A stretch of DNA of 64,000 nt. It comes from Venturia oleaginea. Lineage: Eukaryota; Ascomycota; Dothideomycetes; Venturiales; Venturiaceae. Each line of letters opens with the position of its first letter. The stretch's first letter is position 1. The stretch covers positions 1,860,001 through 1,924,000 of the forward strand of contig JABMLP010000001.1 of the NCBI GenBank assembly GCA_013176395.1, read 5' to 3'. Positions 32,600 to 42,531 of this stretch are shown one piece after another. The notes below the pieces were generated by a model. That model was not told the DNA's origin, did not search any database, and saw only the letters and a list, made by a program, of their open reading frames with translations. The position numbers and the translations under genes were made by a program.

Positions 32600-33121
32600 A
32601 CGACACTTTGACCACAAATTGAATGGGAAATTGGCGTTTGGGGATGGATAATCATGATCGATGATGGATGGCCTTTGCATTTGGACTCTATAAAGATTGG
32701 GCGTGGAAGGAAGAGGTCATGCACATTGCACTTGTACTTTTATGGTTACGCCGGCATTATGGAATGAAATGGACGGATTGATAGCGTTCTTATATAGACT
32801 TGCACCAATCGAAGACGTTACCCAATTATCACTGTACATGTTGAAAACTAACCAAGATGGAAAGGGAGGAAAAGTGTACCAAGACAGGTCATCAAAACAT
32901 AAATGCAGCTATTGAATTCAGTAACAACTTCCATTAACTGTACATTTCATTACATCAATCAATATCATGAGCGTGCGTCTTCTCTAGTTCATCCCCAAAA
33001 AATTAATCCATCCATTATCATAACTTCGAGCAAGATGTTTCCCACCACTATCAATCGTCTCGGTGCAAGCTTTACGAGTATTCAAATCGTGTCCATCGGT
33101 TGAGTTTGTCTTATGTGCTGT
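32600..33121. other. Convergent 3' flanks, no gene recognised
   Basis: Sequence between two convergent genes; only short non-supported frames. Confidence 0.5.
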
Positions 33122-33836
33122 TTAAGAAAAAAAAGATCGGTATTTTCCGCCACGGATTGTGTCATTGGTGAACTTGAGAGAAGCCAGGTGTTGAATGCGG
33201 GTACCGTTGTTGAATTTGCGAGGAACCAGATGATGGACGTGGGTTGCGTTGTTGAATTTGCGAAGAGACAGGCTCAGAAGATGACCGAGGGTTCCGTTGA
33301 TGAATTTGCGAGGAATCAGATTCAGATGATGGCCGTGGGTTCCGTTGATGAATTTGCGAGGAATCAGACGAAAACCGTGGGTGGCATTGTTGAACTTGCG
33401 AGGAGCGAAATCAAGACGGTGGGTGGCATTGTTGAATTTGCGAGCCATGAGATGGTGTCCGTGGATAGGAGGGGATGGCTTTGGTCTGGTCAGGAAGTAG
33501 TGTTTGTCGCCGTGCGATGTCTCGTTGAATGATTTGAGAATGGTGGGGTCGGGACGGTAAGTACTGTTCGATGCTTGCCGGACAGTTAAGTGGTGACTGC
33601 GTGTAGAGTTGAAATACTTCGGAATGGCAAAGTGGTCGCCGCGAGTTGGGTTTGATGGCTTGCGAGCAGTGAAGTGAAACTTTCCGCCGCCATGAGTTGA
33701 GTTCGAGGCTGTAGGATCATTAGCTTGAATGGCCTGTTTATGCATGGTGTTACTGAAAGTATTGGGTAAATGCAAAGAGATCCGTACCTGCTGCAACGAG
33801 CCCGACGAAGACCAGAATCAAGTTTCCTACGAGCAT
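33122..33836 (-). CDS. Secreted tandem-repeat protein rich in N-glycosylation sequons and histidine
   Basis: Read as two exons, 33836-33788 and 33723-33122, about 216 residues. The first exon encodes a compact signal peptide (MLVGNLILVFVGLVAA). The 64-bp intron (GTACGG..CAAG) is inferred because it joins that peptide in frame to ANDPTASNSTHGGG. The mature part consists of about eleven degenerate repeats of 14-16 residues. The core is [PA]RK-F-x-N-x-T-H followed by a hydrophobic/His linker, for example PRKFNNATHGFRLI, PRKFINGTHGHHLNLI and RKFNNATHVHHLV. Nearly every repeat holds an Asn-x-Ser/Thr site, a preceding basic pair and often HH. No cysteine-rich or enzymatic domain is present. It might be a structural glycoprotein, a metal-binding repeat protein, or a precursor cut at basic pairs; none is shown. 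I do not recognise a family. Confidence 0.6.
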
Positions 33837-35808
33837 CTTGGAAATGCCTGTCGATAGACGACGGTATGTTTGGTTCAAGCAACAAGAAATAGATATGGGC
33901 AATTTGAATGAAAGTGATGATGAGAATTGTAAGACTTAACGAGAGGCTACTCAAGTGATTGTAACGAGGCCAACCAGATGAGAAAAGAACGAGCGAAGTG
34001 AAATTGTATCTGAATGGCACATCTGGAGAAAGGCGAGATCCCGTCATTTATGGACAACCTTCAAGCTCCCTATCATCATCCCCTATAATGTAGTATAAGG
34101 GCGTATTTCACCGTTGCTCAGCCTGAATTTCCGGATAGGCACAGACGAAATATACACTCGTGGCTTGTCAAGGCAAAGCTTAAATTGAGTGTATGCCATA
34201 CAAAACGTGGTGGAAAGCTACTTCGGAGCAGTATCTGGAAGCTGAAAACAAACGTGTTGCTCGCGCAAAGATAAGTCTTGTTTCTCTCCGGTAAGGTGAT
34301 AGTTTTCCCCTGTTAAGGACATATCCATTTAGGGAATAATCCCGGTCTATGCCCCTCTCAGCCTCTGTCCCTTGGGTTAGTAAAATACCCCTGATGATCA
34401 ACTTTGTTAGTATAATGGAATGCCCCTAAGGATTTGAGGCGATATAGAGAAGCTACCCTGAATAGGTAATAATCAGGTGTTTTTAGTAGTTCCTAGCCTG
34501 ATCTTTCCCTGTCAGGGGAAATAAGACCCATTTTTATCTTATCTTATCCTATGATCTAATCTATTAAAATCCGGAATCTATACCGGATTAGACTAAAGCA
34601 GAACCCCGATATCTGTCTTTCCAGACAAAAACATTTCCCTAAGGGGGGAAACTGAACAGCAATCGCATACTGCGTTCTCGGTGTCAAATCCGAAGGGGAT
34701 CGGCGAAGCACAAGGTCTTGCACGGGTGACTGAGCTCACCAGCGATGCACAAATCGTCCATATCAGAACAGTTCTTGAACAGGAGGTACTGTAGACAAAG
34801 CCATAGTAAAAGATTCGAGACTCGCGAGAATCCAAGCTCTTAGAATTGAAGGCATGCTTTTCGAGATCGATACCAGAACAGCTACAAGACAACTATGAAA
34901 AAGATAATGCGTCCGTGGCCTGCTGCCTATAACTGTGCGTCTTGATCTTGTTAGTCTCTTTCTGCAGTTCGAGTCCCGGAACGCGCCACAGCGCATGAGT
35001 TGAGGTTCCGATGAACGTGTGGCCTGAGAAGGTTGGTTATGGAAACATACAGGAAGGAAGCTAAGATGAGGCGCTAGGTTTTGCTGACGCCTCTCAATGC
35101 TATCCCACATCGACAAGATCTAGAGGCTGAAGACGAGGCTGAAAGTTGGTTGTCCATCGTCCAATCGGCACATTTCTCAAGGTCGTACCTTGTGTATGGC
35201 TGGATGTGTAAGGCCCACCCGATTCTGCGGAAATGCCTCACGGGATCAAGCCGAGGCCAAGGAAGAGCAAGCTTGATGTATAGCTTGCTTGAGGACATTG
35301 AAACACTACTGGGGAGAAATTTCCATTCAAGTATTGGATTATGGGTGATGAGAAGTGTTGAGAAAAGAAAAGGAAGTAGAACTTGAGGACTTTGATCACA
35401 TGACTCTCTGTCTCGAGTCATTAGAGTGAGTCGGAGTTGCTTTTCGTCCTGCTGAGCTTTCACATTTCTCTCTTCCCCACCACTCGTTGCCTAGTTTGTC
35501 TCTGTAATAAACATCGTATCTTGTCCCAAGTCTATCCTAATGGAACCGTGTCGACCTGCTTGTAGAGGCTCGACAATGGTCTGTCCTGAGCACCCACTCT
35601 TGCGCATACGCGTATTCACGGAGGACTCAAGAGGGGTGTAAGATTATAGGTAGTGTCTTCTGCCGTATCAGTTGATAGATATAACCCTCTCATCTAAGGT
35701 ATAGATATTCGAACACTTGATAGCGCCTCCTACTTCTATTCAGACCTCCATCGAGTTCTCGAACTGTTACTATCCCGCCTTGGCCGAACATCCATCCGAA
35801 TCCTCACT
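33837..35808. other. Gene-poor, AT-rich stretch with hairpins
   Basis: No supported gene. Between about 34300 and 34640 there are several short inverted repeats: TTTCCCTGTCAGGGGAAA, CCGGAATCTATACCGG and TGTCTTTCCAGACA. Scattered CCCCT/AAGGGG words also occur, possibly a decayed transposable element. Open frames at 34.6-35.4 kb show no motif. Confidence 0.45.
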
Positions 35809-36397
35809 ATGGCAGCCACATACTCTGGGAGCTGCAAATGCGGTATGGTCAAGATTGAGATGCATGGAGAGCCAGACTTCGTGGTATATAAGCATACGGA
35901 AACATAGTATATCCCTGCATGCTGGCAAACGCTCACTCAGCCAAGGGTCTCTGCCACTGTTTGAACTGTCGCAAGTCAACCTCGTCCATGTTCTCGACAA
36001 ATGCCGTTTTCCAGAGGTCCGCATTCAAAATTGTGTCCGGTGAGCCAAAGGTATATGAGGTTAAGGGAGGTAGCGGGAATCCGGTATACGCCCAATTCTG
36101 CGGGAACTGTAGCTCTACAATGTGGACGCTGTCGCCATTGGGCCCAAGTATGATTATTGTTAAGGCAGGTGTTCTGGATGGTGATGGACTCGAGAAGTTG
36201 GCTCCTAAGGCAGAGGTTTTTACTTCCAGGAAACCTGTGTGGGTAAAAAACGTAGATGGAGCTATGCAGTTCGACAATGCGTTTCCTTTGTTCGATGAAA
36301 TGGTCAAGAGTGCTGAAGCTGAGATGAAGGTAAGCACATGCCCGTTATACTTAATGTTGCTTACACTAATTGGCAATAGAATAGCCAAACAAAGTAG
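35809..36397 (+). CDS. GFA / CENP-V-domain zinc protein
   Basis: Three exons, 35809-35883, 35946-36329 and 36380-36397, about 158 residues. The start MAATYSGSCKCG supplies the first zinc cysteines (C-x-C). After the first intron come CHCLNCRKSTSSMF and later QFCGNCSS, completing the four-plus-Cys pattern of the Mss4-like fold in glutathione-dependent formaldehyde-activating enzymes. The acceptor of intron 1 is ambiguous (35940 or 35945); 35945 keeps the frame. The last tiny exon adds NSQTK. Family knowledge: the founding member Gfa catalyses S-hydroxymethylglutathione formation, but most fungal paralogues have unknown substrates. Complete for a small single-domain member; probably cytosolic. 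Confidence 0.85.
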
Positions 36398-36679
36398 GAC
36401 ATTCCTTTCGAGAAAGCTGCTTGTTTTGAAAGCGTAGATGCGAGTATTCGATTTGGTTGCTGAAATCTACATTCGAACGGCGGACAACACTCCCTCGTGA
36501 GCCATCCTATTTATTGTTCCTCTGATTTTTCTTGTGGTAGCGAAAAGGTGTAACAATCCAGATCTGTTCTTCCCTTCCCAATTTCGCTCAGCGGCAAGAC
36601 TCATCGCAGACAGCTATAATAATTTCTGCTCGTAAGGTTGTCTGATCATCCTCACTTCATATAATTGTACGACTCACTC

Positions 36680-37286
36680 AGTTATGTCTAAAAATCTAGC
36701 ACAGCGTCCAAGCATGTTGCTGAAGTTATTTAGGTCCTAACCCCGAGTTTTCCAGCACGAAATACTTATACTACAACTAGCTAGCGAAGGGGAAGCAACT
36801 GATGACCGACGAACAGCAAAGCTCGGTCGCAAGAAGCCAATTCACGGCTTAAGTGTGCCTAAGGGCAGCCTTGACGAACTTCACGCCAACAACGCAGTCA
36901 AGCTAGAGCTTACGAAGCCGAGGAGAAATTCGCTAGACCTACCTCGCGAGATTCGGCAGAAAATTTTGGTCTACACATTCACGGACAAAGACCTCCTGCC
37001 GCTTGTAGTACTCAAAGTTACTATGCCTGTCCCACCTTTTGCACCCGGATATGAGCCCAGCCATTATAGACGCATGCCCATAACGCAATATGTCATTGGC
37101 TCAGCCATTCAATCAGCCACGGACAACCTAAATGGTGTCTGTGCGGGTACCGTTTTGAAACTTAGACACCAGTTCATTGAGGCATTACCGCTGGTGCATT
37201 CAATTGTGAGAGCAGACATGGACTGGGTAAAGAAGCAATGGGAGACAAGGGCGCATTCCCTAGGTTCGAAGAAAGTCGAGGCCTAG
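36680..37286 (+). CDS. Hypothetical protein with F-box/2EXR-like motif
   Basis: The frame is open from about 36680 (after a TGA) to TAG at 37284-37286, but has no ATG; a GTG at 36855 is not a credible fungal start, so an upstream exon or a decayed start is likely. The recognisable element is NSLDLPREIRQKILVYTF, matching the leucine/proline pattern that opens many fungal F-box-like or 2EXR domains. The rest (PPFAPGYEPSHYRRMP, KLRHQFIEALPLVHS) has no known motif. If real, it would be a small adaptor-like protein; it could equally be a remnant of a longer gene. Confidence 0.4.
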
Positions 37287-38948
37287 GAAAAACTTTACAC
37301 CCAGGGTATTTATACTATCCGTAAAAAGTGGCAGGCACAGGAAGCATCTTGAACAGATGAGAACTCATTTCTTCCTCTTCCTGTCTATCCCGATATCACG
37401 TGGCAGGAAGCACATTCAGATTCAATTGATGGATGCTTCTGCATCGTGTGTCATGCAGGTAAGGAATAATTCCATCTTCCAACAAAATATCATTACTGAC
37501 TTTATCGCCAGATCAGCGGATAGATCTCATGAAGGATTTGTTTGAAATTTCGGGTTTGAGAAGGAGGGGTACGTAACCTAGGGAGGTCTGAAGATAGAAA
37601 AAATCAGATCGTTCTATCTTGATAGGCCTAAGAAATGGGATGCCCAGTCTCAAAGATTTATAAAGTAGATCAAGAATGGCGAGCTCTCCGTACGGCATTT
37701 GTAGCTATATTTTCTATCATTGAGTAGGGTTTTGCTGATCTGTTTTACAGGAGATGCTCTTTTTCAAGTTGGAAGCCAAGGGCGGCGCATATTAACGAGG
37801 CTGGGATGATGCCACGACCAGCACGAACAATTTTGCTCAAGACGATGGATGCTCTCGTCCACTTGCTTTCCGATTATATTACTAGACTTTAGTGCCACAC
37901 TTTCTGTACGTTATTAAATAATCAGGATTTATTGTTGTATGTAGGGCTCTGATGTGCCTGTGCCAACATCCACTGTATTTACAAGGGGTATAAAACCATG
38001 TGAGACCAAAGACATGGAAAATTCCCTTCTGTTTCTTTCCTGGGAAGTTTGATAACCGGACTAGTCGGCCTCTCCCTTCCCCTTCTGCTTGTCTCTGAGT
38101 GCTATTCGGGTCAACACTATAGCGAGGTCGATTGCTCCAAAACCGTGTCGTAACACCTCTATGTAGAGTGACTGCATTTTAACCGTACCCAGGCGGGCCT
38201 GGGTGGGAGCGGTTATTCTGTTTTCAGTTCGCTGCGAGAAAGAATAAACTCCGATTCTAGTAGTGATCTCTAACCATTGCGGCATTCACGACCCCTCCTT
38301 CTAGATTGATGCTGTTGTAGAGCTAGCGCACTTCTTTCATTTCTCGCTTCTCGCTCTGTGTTTATGCAGCCATTACAAGTCATGGTATGTAGCGAAGATT
38401 TGCCCAGATCGCCCAGACCTAGGCGCGCGAAATACACGCGTTGACGATTATTTCAAGCAAGAAAGATACCTCTCCATTGTCAAAAATTGCTTTTTTGACA
38501 ACTAGATCTTGCAGCTTATCATCAGAACTGGAAATGAACTCGAAATTCAGCAAGAACTATTGGAGCTTGTGTCTCGACGGCTGCTAGAATATGTGACTGA
38601 TGGTTTTGGTCGTGCGATACTGATGGGACATGAGATTACTGCAGTGGCTTACACGCCGAGTTATACACATACCAAGAAATGCCGCTACCTGCATTAATAC
38701 TTGATCCTCATTCGCCTTAATACTAGAGCTTGTCAATGCCTCAAAGAAGCAACGTCCGTTAAATTGTAGGTAAGATGAGATAGGTAACGACGCGGCTACA
38801 AGTACGACCAGTTTTCAGCAAGAAGAGGCATAAAAAGCCCAACGAGCTCCCTTCGACTAATTAGGACACAAATCATAAAAGTCATTCCAAATCCATCTCT
38901 CCTCACATCCACCTCACTAAACTCCCCTGTCCCACATCAAGCAGCACG
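37287..38948. other. Intergenic, no gene recognised
   Basis: About 1.66 kb without supported features; short frames only. Confidence 0.5.
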
Positions 38949-39341
38949 ATGAAACTCACCACCACCGCCCTCCTCACCATCCTCCTTAACCCCCTCTCCA
39001 CCCTCGCCTGCCGCCAACTCGCCTGCCGCCAACTCGCCTGTGACGCGAGTGTCTGCGCCAAATCATCCGCCACAGCGGAAGAAGCAATGTGCGACCTCTT
39101 CAAAGGCGTCACTAGAGATGGAAAAGAGCTAGTGGGAAGGGATGGCTGCGGTTGGCATTCCATTGATTGGGTCTCACCAAATACTTCCAGGTGCCCTCAG
39201 GGAAGCCTCCGGGTCCAAGGCAAGTTTGCTATCTGGAGGGCGCGGGATATCGTGCCTTTGTATATTATGGAACAATTGGATTTTATGCTTTCGGGGCCGG
39301 GGTTGGGTAGTCAATCGAGAGTTAACGGCTGCAAGAATTGA
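38949..39341 (+). CDS. Small secreted cysteine-containing protein
   Basis: Open frame of 130 codons with a clear signal peptide (MKLTTTALLTILLNPLSTLA). The mature part begins with a short tandem duplication, CRQLACRQLAC (15-bp DNA repeat), then DASVCAK, AMCDLFKG and GRDGCGWHS, giving about nine cysteines in 110 residues. No family is recognised. The 3' half is doubtful. After about 39190 another frame reads a smooth aromatic stretch (GYRAFVYYGTIGFYAFGAG) ending near 39310. A small intron or frameshift around the CAG at 39190 could therefore give a different C terminus. Secreted, small and Cys-rich proteins are typical candidates for environment- or host-facing roles in fungi, but nothing here shows one. 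Confidence 0.55.
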   Translation: MKLTTTALLTILLNPLSTLACRQLACRQLACDASVCAKSSATAEEAMCDLFKGVTRDGKELVGRDGCGWHSIDWVSPNTSRCPQGSLRVQGKFAIWRARDIVPLYIMEQLDFMLSGPGLGSQSRVNGCKN

Positions 39342-39931
39342 AAGAATGTTGATTGCTAGGTATGAGATCAAGCGAAATACACAGTTGTTGAGTTGAATAG
39401 ACATAGAGTTGCATGTTCTCGCCATAAGGGCAGTTCAATCAGGTTATGTAGGCTATTCTACAGTGCAAATAACAAAGAATGACTGATTGCAGCAGGAATG
39501 CAGCAATCCGGTGTCTTAACAATCCACATCACATGTCTGATACATGATCTACATTCTTAAACTAGGGCATGGGTGGCTTGGTTACCGCGTCCGTTAGTTT
39601 TATTCGCAGGAGTTGGGTTTTGTTTGGTATGAGACCGCTCGATGTGAGGATTTCGAGATGGAAGGGAGGGTGAAGGGAGGATGGCATTTTGATTTTTATT
39701 CTTCAACATGTTTAAGATACTATCTTGAACCATGAATGACTTGATTGTGAATCAAGATTTCAAACTGGGGCCTTGCTTTCAATGATCCTTCGCTTCCATG
39801 AGCCGTTCGAATCCTTTGTTGAAATACTGTCCACCAATCCAGGATCAACTTCGATAAGTTTCTGGCGAAACCCCACGTTTATCCTGTCAGAAATCTATCG
39901 ATATCGATTTCCGAGTGTAATACTCCTTCTA
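39342..39931. other. Intergenic, no gene recognised
   Basis: No supported features. Confidence 0.5.
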
Positions 39932-40265
39932 TCATTCTCCGTCGTCCAGAACTTTGTACAAATTCCTAAAAAGGTTATTTTTCGCCACCTTCTCATAACT
40001 AACAGGGCAAGCGTCGATCACGCTAGGGAGTTTTCCGACTCTTTCGTAGTACTCAGCCAATCTAGGGATCTCTTCTCGCTCGAGGTCCATTCCACGGTGC
40101 ACAAGATATGCGAGGTCTGGATAGAATGCAATGTCTGCAAGGCGAAAAGTGTTTCCAGCCACGAAAGGAGTCGAGTTCAGATACGTCTCCCAAATAGCAA
40201 GCTCTTCATAGCCGCTGGGTGTGGGTGTTTTAAACCGTAAATTTCTACCAAGCCGTGTAAACCGT
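39932..40265 (-). pseudogene. Glutathione S-transferase fragment (C-terminal domain)
   Basis: The minus strand reads the end of a fungal GST: EELAIWETYLNSTPFVAGNTF, LADIAFYPDLAYLVHRG, then IPRLAEYYERVGKLPSV and a stop at 39932. The conserved N-cap/hydrophobic-staple region with the buried Asp (LADIAFYP) is present. Just upstream the similarity continues in another frame (HGLVEIYGLKHPHPAAMK), so there is a frameshift near 40210. It then ends near 40265, where unrelated AT-rich DNA begins. The N-terminal thioredoxin-like domain with the glutathione site is absent. Truncated and frameshifted, hence a remnant. Confidence 0.8.
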
Positions 40266-41188
40266 AGTTATTCTGCTAAGTAACAATACCTATCTATTAT
40301 CTACAATACTTACCATCAAGTATCTCTTATTATATTTGCTTTTGTTACGATTACCCTCTATTACGCTAAATTCTAGTCCTACGTTATTGTTACAGATCAC
40401 CTCAAGACCGAAGAGCAGGGACAGCGGGACTTGCAGAGGATGGTTGGATAACAAGAGGTTGTTGTTAGGACTGATGTGGAGGGGAATCCTTTGAGCGCAC
40501 AAGAGGGGACGTTGGACGGACTTTCCTTTCTCTCGGTGTGGTTATCTCATGTTATGTTTCTCACATAGGAGCTTTTTCAACCTACTACAGTAATGACCTT
40601 TTACTTAGATACAATCAAGCACAAGTTATATGCATACGAAGCAAGCCCACCCCCAACCTTCATACTAACCGACAAGTGTTCAGGATTGATCTGAGGATCA
40701 AATCGGTTAGACGACAATTGAATTGGGAGATACATCGGACGGCTAGGATCTAGTGAGCCTCCAAAGAACCTGAGCAAGGGAAGGTACTTAAGGTAAGTAC
40801 TTCCAGACTGATATTGCCCCTACCCCAAACCCGCGGACCAGAACAAGAGGACACAGGTGTCAAGAAGGTCTTGACATAATCAACTGTGTTGAGAAACGAG
40901 TTCCCCGTAACACTACTTTAAATATTGGATTATATCCGTGAAAATTCCGTTTCTTAACCGTTTATACTGTATTAGTATATAATAATAATAATCAGATTTT
41001 ACGTGGTATGTGATGGCTGCTAGCGGAAGACTCGAGTCTGCGCAGTGAGTAAGATGACATGGTGTGCTCAGAAGAGTAGATGTTTTTCTTTTTTTTTTTC
41101 TAGAGTTGAAGATTTGGAATCGTCTGGAGAAAATTCTCTTCTGTGAAGACTAAGTCCGCCCATCCTACTCTACTTTGAAGAGCATGAG
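40266..41188. other. AT-rich intergenic, no gene recognised
   Basis: The left 150 bp are very AT-rich, with repeated TAACAATA/GTTAC-like words, and abut the truncated GST, possibly a transposon breakpoint. At 41090-41100 there is an 11-bp T run. No gene seen. Confidence 0.45.
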
Positions 41189-41550
41189 TCAACTCTCGAT
41201 CCACTCCATCATCGTTTTTGCACACTCTTCAGGCAGCTTCCCACTGGAATCTAATCTTCGATGATCCAATGTAAAACTCCCAGTTGTGTCGGTGATATTC
41301 TCGGTGGCGAGTAATGCCGTTCCATCCCTGCCTTTGGTCTCGTCCAGCACTGCTGGATCCTTGTATTTACTCGTTCCTCCGTTCTTGCGGTAGTCACTCA
41401 ACATACGCGCCTTGTGTTCTTTGTCGTCACACGTCAAGTTGATCCAATAGACAGGTACTATTCTCTCCCGTGCAACGCGCAAGTGTTCGTGCATGACAGC
41501 GATATCCTCGTTATTGGCTGCCAAGCTGACAATAATGACAATTTTAGTTG
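41189..41550 (-). pseudogene. P-loop kinase-like (AAA_33-type) gene fragment
   Basis: The minus-strand frame reads IVIIVSLAANNEDIAVMHEH, then RERIVPVYWINLTCDDKEHK and ARMLSDYRKNGGTSKYKDPAVL. This matches the C-terminal half of small fungal nucleotide-kinase-like proteins (a Y-x-N-L-x-CD strand followed by an R-L/M-lid segment). It stops at 41189. The N-terminal GxxGxGKS P-loop is missing, no ATG opens the frame, and upstream the sequence hits stops, so it is a 5'-truncated remnant. An unseen upstream exon is possible but no Walker A was found on this strand nearby. Confidence 0.55.
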
Positions 41551-42531
41551 CTGATTAGGGTCTGCGATCAAAGCGTCGAGAACAAGATGAAGGTAGAGGG
41601 GGATGTCAGCCTGTCTATTGTTGAGAATGAGCAAAAGAAAGAATTTTCCAGCCTCAGAAAATGTGGATCGGGGTTTGGTGAGAATCCGAGTCCGAGCCTA
41701 CGGCCTCTGAGATTCGCATCCCCTGCAAAATTGAAACGGTACCAGACACGGTGATAAAAGTAATCCACCCTTCAGGAACTCCGTCGTGTGGTGGTTGGAG
41801 ATTTTTATGTATTGTCAGTCGAAGGTTGAAACAAACGCCATTACGCAGTAGTGGCGTAGAACTAATAGAGCAGGCCTATCCCTCACTGCAGCGAACCATG
41901 TTTGCGGATCAATGAGAGCTGGCCAAGTCGCTGAGCATACTCTAGTTCCTCATTTGATCCGTTTTCGAGCCTTGTATGTCGCAGAGGGTGTAAAGTGAAG
42001 CCGAAGTGCATAGAGAAGGTGAGTATCTTGCTACCATTGGCTGGCCTGGAAAGCTCCACACTTGGCCCATAAAAGACTAGATGTCTGTACACCGCCAACG
42101 AGCAAACAACTCATAGACGAATGATATGATGCCTCAGCCAGTATTTGATTCATCAGGCCTGTAACGGCCCTCACTCACTATCCCTGTATCTCATCCTCAT
42201 CTTCGCACTCGCAAGCGACAAGCACTTCTTGTCCATGTCACATCCTCCTCCTCCCCCTCTTCAACTGCCATTGACCAGCCCTAATAGCTGCCTTTTCGCC
42301 TTTTTCAACATTGCTCTTTGGCCCTTCCGACGCTTCTTTGCTGAGCCTCATTACCACGGTATTTGATTGACGGCCCAGTCCTTGCATGGAATTAAGGACC
42401 AGCTCACGTCGTACATGAAGCCACAGTATGAACAGCTCACCGCTATAGTGCGGAACTCCTTCATCTGCCCCATTGTTCTCTCAAATCTCATTCTCTACTC
42501 GCTGAATGCCTGTGGCATAACGCGGTAGACA
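41551..42531. other. Upstream region of the kinase-like gene
   Basis: No supported gene. A short ATG frame at 42145 (hydrophobic, Pro-rich, 73 codons) could be an upstream ORF or leader exon of the next gene; unproven. Confidence 0.4.

Noticed and set aside
34950..35000. Possible tRNA 3' end (GTTCGAGTCCC) on the plus strand
   Set aside because: The T-stem halves do not pair and there is no upstream cloverleaf.
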